Positions 35,401 through 46,000 are shown, counted from the first letter of the stretch. The stretch is DNA of 64,000 nucleotides from Terebella lapidaria (GCA_949152475.1 OX424561.1:19772481-19836480); one strand, 5' to 3'. Notes: generated from the sequence alone by a model not told the origin. A program made the numbers and translations.

Positions 35401-35975
35401 CATCCGATTTTGGTAAAATTCTAAAGGGACTGAGCCACCACCATAACACTCTTGCCCTATAAGTCTTAAATTGATCGGACCGTTTGCCTTTGAGTTATGA
35501 GCGCGGACATTTGCACTGAAACGTCGCTGGCCAAAAATATTCGAAACCGTGACCCCCATTTTTTCGACATCGGGCGATAATGGAGAGTTTTGGTCATACG
35601 ACCACGGGCCATATATCAGATGATCAGGAATTGGCAATAGAAAAATACAAAATTAGTTAGAAAAAATTATCTTGATTAGAACTGAAGTTATGGTCAATTA
35701 TTGATTTTTACATTTTCCGTTGCCATGGCAACAGTTTTTGTCCGATTTTGACCAGATTCGAGGAGGACCGAGCCACTGAGATACCGCTTCATCCCTATTA
35801 GTTTCATGTTGATCAGACCATTCTCCTTTGAGATATGCGCGCGGACAGACAGACAGACAAACAAACAAACAAACAAACAAACAAACAAACAAACAAACAA
35901 ACAGACATACATACAAACGGACAGACCCAATTGCAATACCCTCGCCCCCCTATGGGGCGAGGGTAAAAATAGGTT
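32359..35975. repeat. Recent tandem duplication of a ~1.8-kb segment
   Basis: Copy 1 is 32359-34162 and copy 2 is 34167-35975. They are nearly identical, offset by 1808-1813 bp as the internal CAAA tract varies. The left breakpoint is TCAAAGACTTGG inside the hairpin element; the right one follows AAAAATAGGTT. Four bases (TTAT) join the copies. Each copy contains a 72-codon frame (32644, 34453) starting ATGTCACAATATACTGG. It is identical in both copies and has no recognised function. Confidence 0.9.
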
Positions 35976-36772
35976 GAAAATTTAATATTGATTAGAACCG
36001 GAGTTATAGCCAATTATGTGGTTTTCTTTTTTCCGTTGCCATGGCAACCGTTTTCACCCGATTTTGGCAAAATTTGAGAGGGAATGTGTCACTACCATAG
36101 CACTCCAGCCCTATAAATTTCAAAGCGATCGGACCGTTTGCCTTTGAGTTATGAGCGCAGACACTTGCACTGAAATGCGCTGGCCCAAAATAACCGAAAT
36201 CGTGACCCCCAATTTTTCGACATCGGGCGATAATGGAGAGTTTTCGTCGTACGACCATCGGTCGTACATCAAACGATCGGGAATTGGCCAAAGAAAAATA
36301 CAAAAATAGTTGGACAAATTAATATCAAGTAGAACCGGAGTTAGAGCCAATTATGTGATTTTTTTTCCGTTGCCATGGCCACCGTTTTCATCCGATTTTG
36401 GCAAAATTTTGAAGGGACTGAGCCACCATCATAGCACTCTTGTCCTATAAATTTCAAATCGATCGGACCGTTTACCTTTGAGTTATGAGCGCAGACATTT
36501 GCACTGAAACGTCGCTGGCCAAAAAAAAACCGAAATCGTGACCCCCAATTTTTCGACATCGGGCGATAATGGAGAGTTTTCGTTGTACGACCATCGGTCG
36601 TACACCATACGATCGGGAATTGGTCAAAGAAAAATACAAAAATAGTTGGAAAAATTAATATCAAGTAGAACCGGAGTTAGAGCCAATTATGTGATTTTCT
36701 TTTTTTCCGTTGCCATGGCAACCGTTTTCATCCGATTTTGGCAAAATTTTGAAGGGACTGAGCCAGCACCAT
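32887..36772. repeat. 338-bp satellite-like repeat with palindromic RFX site
   Basis: Units start AACCGGAGTTAGAGCCAAT and run through CCGTTGCCATGGCAACC, ACTGAGCCACCACCATAGCA, ATGAGCGCGGACATTTGCA and CGATCGGGAATTGG to TTAATATCAAGTAG. Spacing between unit starts is about 338 bp (309 for a shorter first unit). GTTGCCATGGCAAC starts at 32925, 33234, 33572, 33910, 34734, 35043, 35381, 35719, 36035 and 36709. One altered copy starts at 36369. Units next to a CAAA microsatellite (34045-34090, 35855-35900) are followed by the hairpin ACCCTCGCCCC-CCTAT-GGGGCGAGGGT. Antisense frames here are repeat translations, not genes. Confidence 0.9.
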
Positions 36773-37508
36773 CACTGTAGGAACCCCACTACCGTAACGC
36801 GGCGTTACGGTAGTACGGCACGATGACGGCAGGCGAGTGGTTCGATTGGTTTTCTTGAGATTATCGTTTATAGAACACATGTCACTCTTCTGCGACGGCG
36901 TGCTTTGATGCCTCTTGAAGTTTCGCATCTATTGGCATATTGTTTTGTGGGAATATTGCTCTTAATCAGTCAGAAAATGGAAAATGAATATCAAGTGATT
37001 ACTACGGTAACGTCAGATCAGTAGATGCGGGGTACTACCGTAACGCCAAGCATGTACTACCGTAACGTTAATCTTGGTCCCATACTAGGTCTTTCGTAAT
37101 ATGTCTTTTGCATCGTTTCAGATAAGAATTTCGAATATGAGGAGCTTGCATATACGGAATTGATTTCGAGGTACAATTAACTGTTATATTATACTACTGA
37201 TACTGTTTGATGTCATGTAAAATGACGAAATGTGGTGTTTAACTGGTGTATAACTGAACACGGGATTGTCGATTACACAGGTTGTCGAAGGAGCAGAAAG
37301 TGAGCAAGCAAATAAGCAAAGTTCATACATTGAATGATGGCATTTTCGAATGTTACCAGGTTACCCCAGCGTGAAAAATTTTGTTGTACTAATTTTATGA
37401 TAAGGCATGAGTGAGGAAATAATATTGACAAGATACTTTTATCTTAACTAAGATAATGATGTTGATGTTCTGATTTATTTCAATGCCATATATTGTTGTC
37501 GTATTAAT

Positions 37509-40500
37509 ATTCAATTCAATTCAATTCAATTCATTTTATTCAACACAACATCCAACATTACAAGTATGGTTAATACAATAAAATTGAAATAATTGTGTTG
37601 AAAGGAGAATGCAAGAAGCGAAAGCTTGTACAAGGCATTCCCCAATAACAATAATAATAATAATATAAGAATTACCCAAATTATGATACATTATACTTCA
37701 GAAAGTAGTAATGTACAACACAGTAACTTGAGGAAAAAATAAAAAATAAATAAATAAAAAATATATGTCAATCTTGTGCTTGTACTGGATTATAATCTGA
37801 AATGTATTTTGCTTTTAGACAAGTTTTGAATCTGGTAATATGTCTAATGCTACGAAGTTCTTCATTTATATCATTCCATAACTTAACACCTTTTACACTT
37901 AATGCCATTGATCTGAACTTGGTTCTACAATATTTAACACTAAAATTCCCTTTTAGATTTGATCTTGTATTATGAGAGTGGATTGAATTTGACTCTAGAA
38001 ACAATATTTGAATGTTAGGGGGTAACAGGTGATTTTTAGCTTGATAAACAATTAGAAGCGTTTTCAAGTTTACTATATCTTTAAATTTCAATAACTTGTA
38101 TTTGAAAAAAATTGCATCTGTGTGTTCCCTATAGTGAGCTTTATCAACCAACCTAACTGCCTGTTTCTGTAACTTTATAATATTAAGTAAGCTAGTTTCA
38201 TAAGTGTTTCCCCAAATCTCTGAAGCATAATTTAAATAAGGCAAAACTAGGGTACAATAAAGCGTATGAAGACTTGAGCTATCTAGTATGTGTTTTACTC
38301 TGTACCAAATGGAAATATTTTTAGCTAAATTTTTACATACTGAATTTATTTGTACATTCCACTTTAAATTTTTATCAACATGAACTCCCAAAAACTTTGT
38401 AACTTGGACTTGTTCTATATTTACACCATCTATTTTTACAGCATTGTTGTTAAATACCTTTGTATCATTTTTGAATACCATGAAGTTAGTTTTTTGTACA
38501 TTAAGTGAAAGTTTGTTCAGTTTAAACCAAATATTAATATATTCCAATTCTTCATTTAATATTGCAAATGCACTGTTGATATTTTTATGAGTATAAAATA
38601 TATTGGTATCATCAGCAAACAATATGAATTTAACTCTACTAGATACATTGGCCAAATCATTTATGTAAAGTAAAAAAAGCAACGGTCCTAGAATTGAGCC
38701 TTGTGGAATACCACATACAACTTGATTAAAATCTGAATCGGTGTTATTATAGCACACATACTGCTGACGGTTATTCAGGTATGATTTAATCCATTTATAA
38801 CAAATTCCCCGTATTCCATAATGGTCAAGTTTAGCTAACAAAATGTTGTGATTTATTGTATCAAACGCCTTTTTTAAATCTATGAATACACCAACCGTGG
38901 AGAGATTTTTATCATAACTACTAGAGATATCTTCTAATAAGTCAATTAGTGCTAGTGATGTTGAATGATTTTCACGGAACCCATATTGCCCATTATATAA
39001 GATATCAAATTTATTAACGAAAGAAATTAGTCTGTTGTAGAAAAGTTTTTCTAGGATTTTTGATAATTGTGATAGGATAGAAATTGGTCTATAATTTGAG
39101 AATAATTGTTTGTCACCACCCTTGAACAGCGGAATAACTTTAGCGATTTTCATTTGATCAGGAAATTTACCGCATTCCATAGATTTGTTGCAAATACTTG
39201 TTAAGGGTGTGATAATGTGAGAAATACTTTGCTTTATAATTTGCATATTTACTCCAATGTTATCACAGGAAGTTTTGCAGGCAAACTTTGAGACAATATT
39301 CAATATTTCTTCTTCAGTTGCTGGTTGTAAATACAATGAGTGCGGGTTATCCTTTCCCAGGTAATCTTTGAAACATTTGTTTGGTATCAAATTTATTTTT
39401 TTAGCCAGCGTTGGTCCAATGTTGACAAAATAATTATTAAAAGAATTGAAAATATCTTTAGTGTCATGAACCAGCTTGTTTCCAATCAAGAATGCTGTAT
39501 TCATTTCAGCTGATTTGCTTTTTCTACGAGTTATATCATTTAGAATAGACCATGTTTTTTTCAAATTGTTTTTATGCAACATGAGTTCATTTTTATAAAA
39601 CATCTTCTCAGCTGCTCTAAGTATAGTAGTGAGTTTGTTTTTGTACTTCTTGTACTTGTTTTCTGCATCAGTGGTTCTGTACTTCAAAAAACTCATGTAA
39701 AGATGTTTCTTCTTATTTATAGCATTCAACAAACCAGTTGTTAGCCAAGGCTTTGTTTTTTTGTTCTTGACTTTCACTTTGACTATGGGACATGCAGAAT
39801 TATATGCAAAAGTAAATTTATTAATAAAAGTGTTGTAGGCACTGTCAACATCTTCATAGTCGTGCACCTCATTCCAGTCTGTACTGTCAAGAATTTGCAT
39901 AAAATTGTTGATATCTGCATTTGAACATTTTCTTGTATATCTCCATGTCACATTAGATCTGTCAATCCCGGTGTTTTTGTTTAGATGGGAGTTCTGACTG
40001 AAGTTGAAAATGGGTAAATGGTCTGAAATGTCATTAATCAATATGCCACTCCTCATCTGAGAGTTAACCAAATTTGTGAAAATGTTATCGATCAATGTTG
40101 AACTGTTTCCAGTTATACGTGTGGGAGAGTCAATCAATGGATAGTAGCCATATGAATAAAGGTTATTCACGAAATATCTGCTTTGTTCATGTGAATCATA
40201 TTTAAGTAAATCTATGTTGTAATCACCACAAATATATACTTTACGATTTTTTAAAAATTCCAATATATTTTGAAATTTCTCATTGAATACATTTAAATCA
40301 GAATTTGGAGCTCTATAGGTGCAACCAATTGATATTTTTTCATTGTTCTTCAATATAATATTCACAAAAACTGTTTCCATACACCCTTCGAACACCTTCG
40401 AAATTTCTTCTATTTGGCAACTATGTAGGTTGTTATTCACATATATTGCTACACCACCTCCAGTTTTGACATTTCTCGATACAGAATACATTGTATAGCC

Positions 40501-41010
40501 TTCTATGGTAAAATTAGATGGATCGTGCTTTACAGGATTGATCCATGTTTCGGACATTGCTAGGATATCAAACTTACTTTTTAAGTTTTTTAAATAGTCT
40601 CTGATATCCTCGATATGTGAAACTAAGCTTCGACAATTCAAATGTATAATCGATAGACATTGCTGTTTAGATTGTATATCAGAAAACTTATCATTAAATT
40701 CAATATCAGTAAAATAGTTGCATTCGTTACATATTCTTTGACTGTAGAAATTTTCATCAGGGTTCAGGTTCCTGTCAAATTTAAGTTTTAAATTTCCTGA
40801 TGTATTATTTACTTTGGATTTGAAATATTTACAAGTTTTATTCCTGATGAAGGTTTCTTCTGTCAAACCAGACAACAAAATTTCTAGTTCATCATCATTC
40901 AAGCAGAAAAAAGGCAGATTGGTCAAGGCATTTAGGTCATCATGATCAGTCAATGTTCTTTTTTGACGCTTCATCTTTTATGTCCTAGTTGGCTGTCCTG
41001 GGGTAATTCT
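37509..41010 (-). mobile_element. Full-length or near full-length LINE nested in the TIR element
   Basis: It lies on the - strand with one long intact ORF, a 3' UTR of about 230 bp and a tail of TTGAA repeats (37511-37540 on the + strand as TCAAT repeats). A short-tandem-repeat tail rather than poly-A is typical of the CR1/L2 group. The 5' limit is uncertain, between 40975 and about 41140. It is younger than the element it sits in. Confidence 0.8.
37768..40974 (-). CDS. LINE ORF: AP endonuclease-reverse transcriptase, intact (CR1/L2-like)
   Basis: The ORF is 1,068 codons from ATG, uninterrupted. Residues 1-105 are a charged N-terminus with a CNEC pair at 82-85. The endonuclease spans about 106-330: HLNCRSL 111-117, SETW 141-144, GDYNIDLL 250-257, SDHLP 317-321. 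A linker 330-600 precedes the reverse transcriptase at about 605-870: NYRPIS, FIDLKKAFDTINH near 697-709, GIPQGSILGPLLF near 755-767 and FADD at 786-789. After it come LGVHVDKNLKW and a C-terminal segment with HNTRSNLKGNF and LWNDI, normal in CR1/L2/Jockey-type proteins. All catalytic residues I look for are present, so the copy may be competent for target-primed reverse transcription. A second ORF was not found. Confidence 0.9.
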   Translation of the reverse strand: MKRQKRTLTDHDDLNALTNLPFFCLNDDELEILLSGLTEETFIRNKTCKYFKSKVNNTSGNLKLKFDRNLNPDENFYSQRICNECNYFTDIEFNDKFSDIQSKQQCLSIIHLNCRSLVSHIEDIRDYLKNLKSKFDILAMSETWINPVKHDPSNFTIEGYTMYSVSRNVKTGGGVAIYVNNNLHSCQIEEISKVFEGCMETVFVNIILKNNEKISIGCTYRAPNSDLNVFNEKFQNILEFLKNRKVYICGDYNIDLLKYDSHEQSRYFVNNLYSYGYYPLIDSPTRITGNSSTLIDNIFTNLVNSQMRSGILINDISDHLPIFNFSQNSHLNKNTGIDRSNVTWRYTRKCSNADINNFMQILDSTDWNEVHDYEDVDSAYNTFINKFTFAYNSACPIVKVKVKNKKTKPWLTTGLLNAINKKKHLYMSFLKYRTTDAENKYKKYKNKLTTILRAAEKMFYKNELMLHKNNLKKTWSILNDITRRKSKSAEMNTAFLIGNKLVHDTKDIFNSFNNYFVNIGPTLAKKINLIPNKCFKDYLGKDNPHSLYLQPATEEEILNIVSKFACKTSCDNIGVNMQIIKQSISHIITPLTSICNKSMECGKFPDQMKIAKVIPLFKGGDKQLFSNYRPISILSQLSKILEKLFYNRLISFVNKFDILYNGQYGFRENHSTSLALIDLLEDISSSYDKNLSTVGVFIDLKKAFDTINHNILLAKLDHYGIRGICYKWIKSYLNNRQQYVCYNNTDSDFNQVVCGIPQGSILGPLLFLLYINDLANVSSRVKFILFADDTNIFYTHKNINSAFAILNEELEYINIWFKLNKLSLNVQKTNFMVFKNDTKVFNNNAVKIDGVNIEQVQVTKFLGVHVDKNLKWNVQINSVCKNLAKNISIWYRVKHILDSSSLHTLYCTLVLPYLNYASEIWGNTYETSLLNIIKLQKQAVRLVDKAHYREHTDAIFFKYKLLKFKDIVNLKTLLIVYQAKNHLLPPNIQILFLESNSIHSHNTRSNLKGNFSVKYCRTKFRSMALSVKGVKLWNDINEELRSIRHITRFKTCLKAKYISDYNPVQAQD

Positions 41011-41145
41011 GACTTCATTACTTTTTCATATATAAAATGTAAAGATACATTTGTGTATTCCGAGCCGTATAATTTACACGAACATGCAAACGTTGACCGT
41101 TGCACAGCATTACACACTCGTTTGAGGAAAAAGTAATGAAGTTTA
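41011..41145. other. Short inverted repeat at the LINE 5' boundary
   Basis: CTTCATTACTTTTTC near 41012 and its complement GAAAAAGTAATGAAG near 41126 face each other across about 100 bp. This may be a hairpin in the host element or the edge of the LINE. Confidence 0.45.
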
Positions 41146-41501
41146 CAACAATGATTTAATTGGCATCAATTATGAATATAGATTCGCACAGTGATATGCA
41201 TCAGATATGGTCTCTTTTTGACATTTGATTTTTTATCGACGTTTGTAAAATCATATCAAAAGATAATGCATACTATGAAAGAGTGAATCCTTATTTATGT
41301 ACCATGTTCCGTTTGGTGTCAGTAAAACTTTTAAACGTACGGTATAAGATGAACTTGAACTTTGAGGTGAACTTGATAAGGTCGCCACTGGTCCAACCGC
41401 AAGGTATCCACAGAAGAACGGCAAAGCTTTGCTCTTAAAACATGTATACACCGTCCCAAAAAAATCATTTTCACAAAGCTGTAACGATTATTGAATTTCT
41501 G

Positions 41502-41759
41502 TTAGGATACCAGGTATTCTTTAATTACAGTTTTACAGTAAGTGTCTGGAGTCAAAATCGTACCAGGACCCAAAGCCTCGAATTCCATTCCAAAGTGAAC
41601 GGAACACCGTGAATCATTACCAGATTCATCGTCTAGACATCTGAGTCTGATGCTAAAATTAGACTTTGAATGATGTTCAATAACATGCTCTAAAATTCTG
41701 TTTGGCGAATGGCTGGTCAAAGGGCAGTAATAACATATGTATCCTGATATATTGTTCAT
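41502..41759 (-). CDS. C2H2 zinc-finger protein fragment inside the TIR element
   Basis: The frame is 85 codons with an ATG. Residues 8-32 read YICYYCPLTSHS followed by EHVIEHH, giving C-x2-C-x12-H-x3-H, a canonical C2H2 spacing. The rest is acidic and polar without known motifs. It lies between the nested LINE and the right end of the element and points towards the interior. It is a plausible first exon of a transposase or accessory DNA-binding protein. A second reverse frame at 41251-41451 could be a following exon, but I found no convincing splice pair. No DDE triad is visible in what remains, so the element is non-autonomous or degraded. Confidence 0.45.
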   Translation of the reverse strand: MNNISGYICYYCPLTSHSPNRILEHVIEHHSKSNFSIRLRCLDDESGNDSRCSVHFGMEFEALGPGTILTPDTYCKTVIKEYLVS

Positions 41760-42141
41760 ATTGTATTATTTATCCATAACGAAAATCCTAAAGTATGATC
41801 AAAATCAAAGTTTTACATCATGGTAATTTTATAAATATGCAAGTGTTACGGTAGTACTCGAAATCTGGAAATTGGCGTTACGGTAGTGGGCCGCTAACGT
41901 TACGGTAGTGATCGTCGCATATTTCAAACCGTTTTTACTTGCAAATCGATCAGATTCACAGTTTAATTATATTGCCACACTACAAAGCATATCTAGACAA
42001 TTCGCGTCGTGTAGGTGTTATGTGCGAAACCTGCCTAATACCTAGTTTATCGTGAAATAACTTTTCGAAGCTAATACCTTCCGCCATTGTTAGGACTACC
42101 GTAACGTCGCGTTACGCTAGTAGGGTTCCTACAGTGACCAT

Positions 42142-42640
42142 AGCACTTTTGCCCTAAAAATTTCGAATCGATCGGGCGGTTTGCCTCTGAGTTATGAGCG
42201 CAGACATTTGCATTGAAACGTCGCTGGCCAAAAAAATTCGAAACCGTGACCCCCAATTTTTCGACATCAGGCGATAATGGAGAGTTTTGGTCGTACGACC
42301 ACGGGCCATATAGCAGATGATCAGGAATTGGCCATAGAAAAATACAAAATTAGTTAGAAAAAATTATCTTGAATAGAACCGAAGTTATGGTCAATTATTG
42401 ATTTTTACATTTTCCGTTGCCATGGCAACAGTTTTTGTCCGATTTTGACCAGATTCGAGGAGGACCGAGCCACTGAGATACCGCTTCATCCCTATAAGTT
42501 TCATGTTGATCGGACCATTCTCCTTCGAGATATGCGCGCGGACAGACAGACAGACAGACAGACAAACAAACAAACAAACAGGGAGACATACAAACGGACA
42601 GACCCAATTGCAATACCCTCGCCCCCCTACGGGGCGAGGG
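42142..42640. repeat. Continuation of the 338-bp repeat after the TIR insertion
   Basis: It resumes mid-unit at TAGCACTTTTGCCC, with a further GTTGCCATGGCAAC at 42416-42429. It then runs through a GACA/CAAA microsatellite (42541-42580) to the terminal hairpin ACCCTCGCCCC-CCTAC-GGGGCGAGGGT at about 42615-42641. Confidence 0.85.
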
Positions 42641-42647
42641 TAATTAG

Positions 42648-43025
42648 CCATTGAGCGTGGTAGATATATAAACCAGGACAGTCAGGGGCGTTTATGTGGG
42701 TATTGTAAAGATCGCTGTTTGGAAATTGTTGAAGATGAAATTCATTTTCTCTTAGTGTGTCCACTTTTCGATGAGATACGGGAATATTATATTGGAAATT
42801 ATATTGTGCGAAATCTTAATGTAACCGAAAATTTTGTTAGAATATTGTCATCAAAAATCACAAAAGCATCAAAGATTTAGCGGCTTACATTTACAATGCA
42901 TTTACTTGTCATCGTGAATTTTATCATCGGTAAAAGGAATCTGTTAGAATTTTGCTTCGCTCACACTTGCACTTTCTTGTAAATGCACATGGGCCCGAGG
43001 CCTTTGGTGAAATAAAGTATCAACT
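42648..43025 (+). mobile_element. LINE 3'-end fragment, copy 3 (best preserved)
   Basis: About 80 codons are readable: LCGYCKDRCLEIVEDEIHF then LLVCPLF, a Cys-rich knuckle like the C-terminus of the LINE at 7-11 kb, then DEIREYYIGNYIV. The frame stops at TAG. The 3' UTR ends GGCCCGAGGCCTTTGGTGAA followed by ATAAAGTA. It belongs to a different subfamily from the 7-kb LINE. Confidence 0.75.
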
Positions 43026-46000
43026 CAACATTGGCCATCCAGGTTGATGCAGAACTGTGAGGCAGTCGAGACCTTGGCCATCCTTGTGGAGCATTAGTAT
43101 AGTATATCTTGTACGACATTGAGGCCTTGTTGGGCCTATTGTCTTTCTTGTTATTTTGTTATCTTGATATTATATATATACACACGTACATATGAATATA
43201 CATACATATAAATATTTTTTTTCAAATCAACATGTTTTTTGGTATTTTTTAGTGGACTTTGTGTCCTAGTGACCAGATGAGATGACCGCTGTGGGCTGTC
43301 GTTACTCATCCTGATAACCGCGAGGTGCTGTTATGTAGTCATTAGCTCACTTCCACCTCAAATTTGATGTCTCTCAGTGTGTGTCAAGTCTGGCATTGAA
43401 TGTGTTGACTGTTGGGGAAGAAATAACTTGTTCTGGCAATGAGTTCCATCGATTTACGATTCTCTGGCTATAACTGTTTTTCCTTAGGTCTGATATGCAT
43501 CTTGCTTTGGCTATTTTCAGACTGTGTCCTCTTGTGCTGGTTCCTAGGTCTCTTGGCAACCATTAGTGATCAGTTTGGTAGATATCTTGCAGGTATTTAT
43601 ATGTATCGATCATATCTCCCCGAAGTCTCCGATCTGCAAGGGATGGTATGTCCAGTTGCCGAAGACGTTTCTCGTATGGTAAGTTGTTAATGCCTGGCAC
43701 CATTTTTGTAGCACGCTTCTGCACATTTTCGATGGCCTCCATATCTTTCTTGAAGCGTGGGTGCCATATTATATTACCGTATTCCAGGACTGGCCGGACC
43801 CGGGATGTGAATAGCAATGAGAGCATTTCTTTATCCATAAACCTGAAGCTCCTTCTGATCATTCCGACAAGTTGATTTGCTTTGAGTACCGTTTTGTTAA
43901 TAAGTTCTCTGAAGCTAAGTTTGCTGTCAATGTTGACACCCAGATCTTTTTCCAAATCAGTAGTCATCAGCTCGATGAGTTCCTCGTCTTCTTCTGTTAT
44001 CTTATATGTATATTGTGGATGACCGCTTCCTATTCTCATCACCTTACATTTTTTGGGGGTGAAATCTTAACTGCCAATTCCGTGCCCATTCTTCTAGTTC
44101 CCAGATGTCTTTTTGAAGTTTGTCACAGTCTTCAGTCGAATACAGTCCTATGAACAGCTTTGTATCATCAGCAAATAGTTTCATGCAGCTTGTAACAACG
44201 TGGGGCATATCGTTGATGTATATCAGGAACAGGATAGGTCCTAGTACACTTCCCTGCAGGACGCCACTCAAAATACTGGTCCAGTCCGATGCCTATCCAT
44301 TGACCAACACTCTCTGGACCCTGTCATTCAGGAAGGATGTTACCCAGTTGAGGACTTTACCATCTATTCCGTATGATTCTAATTTAGTTCTTAGTCTGAC
44401 ATGTGGTACCGTGTCGAAAGTTTTTTGGAAATCGAAATAGACAGTGTCTATACAGGTGTTGTTGTCCAGGAGCTCAGTCCACTTCTCCATAACTGATAGA
44501 AGCTGTGTCATACATGAGCGCCCTTCCATAAATCCATGTTGGTCCACGCAAAACAGGTTGTTGGCTTTCATGTGATCCACTATTGCTGATCTTATAATGG
44601 ATTTCATAATTTTGCAGCATATAGCTGTGAGGCTACCTGGTCTGTAGTCCCCCACTTGTCGCTTGCTTCCGTTCTTAAATATTGGTGTGATGTTCGCTTT
44701 CTTCCAGGCATTGGGAACCTTTCCATCCTGTAGTGACTGATTGAACATCTTGTATAGTGCAATGGTTTCTGCAGTCTCCTTCAGTATTCTAGGATGAATG
44801 CCATCTGGTCCTTGAGATTTGTTTGGGTTGAGCTTCTGTAGTTTCTTCGTTATATCGTCCTTTGTTAAGATCACACTAGGGAATTTGATGTCAACAATAT
44901 GCCCTGAACAAGACGGTAGTTTTTGATGATTTTCTCTGGTAAAGACCTCCGTGAAGAATTCGTTTAGTGCCATAGCCTTTTCTTTATCACTCACCGCGGT
45001 ACCACCCCTTACATCTAGCTCAGTACGACATTGAGGTTTTAACTTTCATTTTGTTGTTAATGTACTTATGTAGTGCTTTGGGATTTTTCTTTGTTTCCTT
45101 GGCAATCTTCTTCTCGTAGTCTTATGGTATGCTGTCCTGTCCCCACCCTCCTTGGTGCTTCGGTACTTTTTTATATGCTTCATTCTTGGCTTTAACTTGA
45201 GTTTGTGCATGGTTGGGGCCGTTTCCTTTGTTGTTGACAGGTTACTATTAAACAGAGTTACCAGCAGGTTACTGTTTTTGCAAATAGGAACCCCTGCAAG
45301 TCAGATGATGCACGCAGACGCGGGTCTCTCGCCAATAGTGGCCTCGTGCCCTTCGGGCACTCGGTCACTATTGGCGAGAGACCCTCGTCCTTGTGCAATA
45401 TCCTATACATAGTGCCTGGCTGTTCATGCATAGTGATTTCTTATTTTTCTTTTCTTTTGAAGTATAGATCTTGGTCGGTATACATTTGTCCACAAGATGG
45501 TGAATAATTTGTTCGAATGCATCCCAATTAGAGTCTACGTTATCTTTTGCTATTATGGTGTTCCAATATGTGTCCAGCAGTAGTAACTCATTAAGCTGTG
45601 CATTATTTTTTACCCTGATCATATCTGATGCTCTTACGTAGTCTGGTCCTGCATGTAGTAGCACCTGATGTTGTAGGTGATAACAACATGGTGACTCTTC
45701 CCTATTGGTGTGCCAAATTGTACGTTTTCAAGCATCCTCTGTTCATTTGATAAAATTAGATCGAGGGTATTTACTTGCTGTTGTCCTTTGAAATGTGTTG
45801 GTTCAGTGACATGTCGAAACATATATGTGTCTCTCACAGCTTCGAGAAACTTGGATGCTGGGTGGTTTTTACTAACTGCGCTGTGTTGTTCATTCCAGTC
45901 AAATTCTGGGTAATTAAAGGCCCCCATAATGACGACGTGGGTGTGTCCGCTGTTAGTTGCCTTTCCCAGCATGTTGGCCAGCTTGTCTTTCTTTTCGCTG

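Larger units (their letters stand above)
36773..42136. mobile_element. TIR DNA transposon with ACTACCGTAACG subterminal repeats, target duplication ACCAT
   Basis: The ends are inverted repeats of about 43 bp with three mismatches, starting CACTGTAGGAACCC. ACCAT flanks both sides (36768-36772, 42137-42141). The satellite unit resumes exactly after the right copy, so both edges are fixed to the base. ACTACCGTAACG or its complement recurs near both ends (36788, 37034, 37057, 41848, 41878, 41900, 42095). Within each end it forms a palindrome around CGCGGCG or CGCGACG. Without the nested LINE the element is about 1.9 kb. The superfamily is unknown. A 5-bp duplication with CAC-starting ends is seen in Transib/RAG-like elements, but that alone is weak evidence. 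Confidence 0.85.

Noticed and set aside
32904..36664. Repeated 60-145-codon reverse frames with a shared protein-like phrase
   Set aside because: All are readings of the 338-bp repeat. They break at different points in each unit and show no sign of selection.
36773..42136. Calling the TIR element a RAG-type transposon
   Set aside because: Only the 5-bp duplication and the CAC start agree. No RAG1- or RAG2-like coding sequence is present, so I keep it as unclassified.
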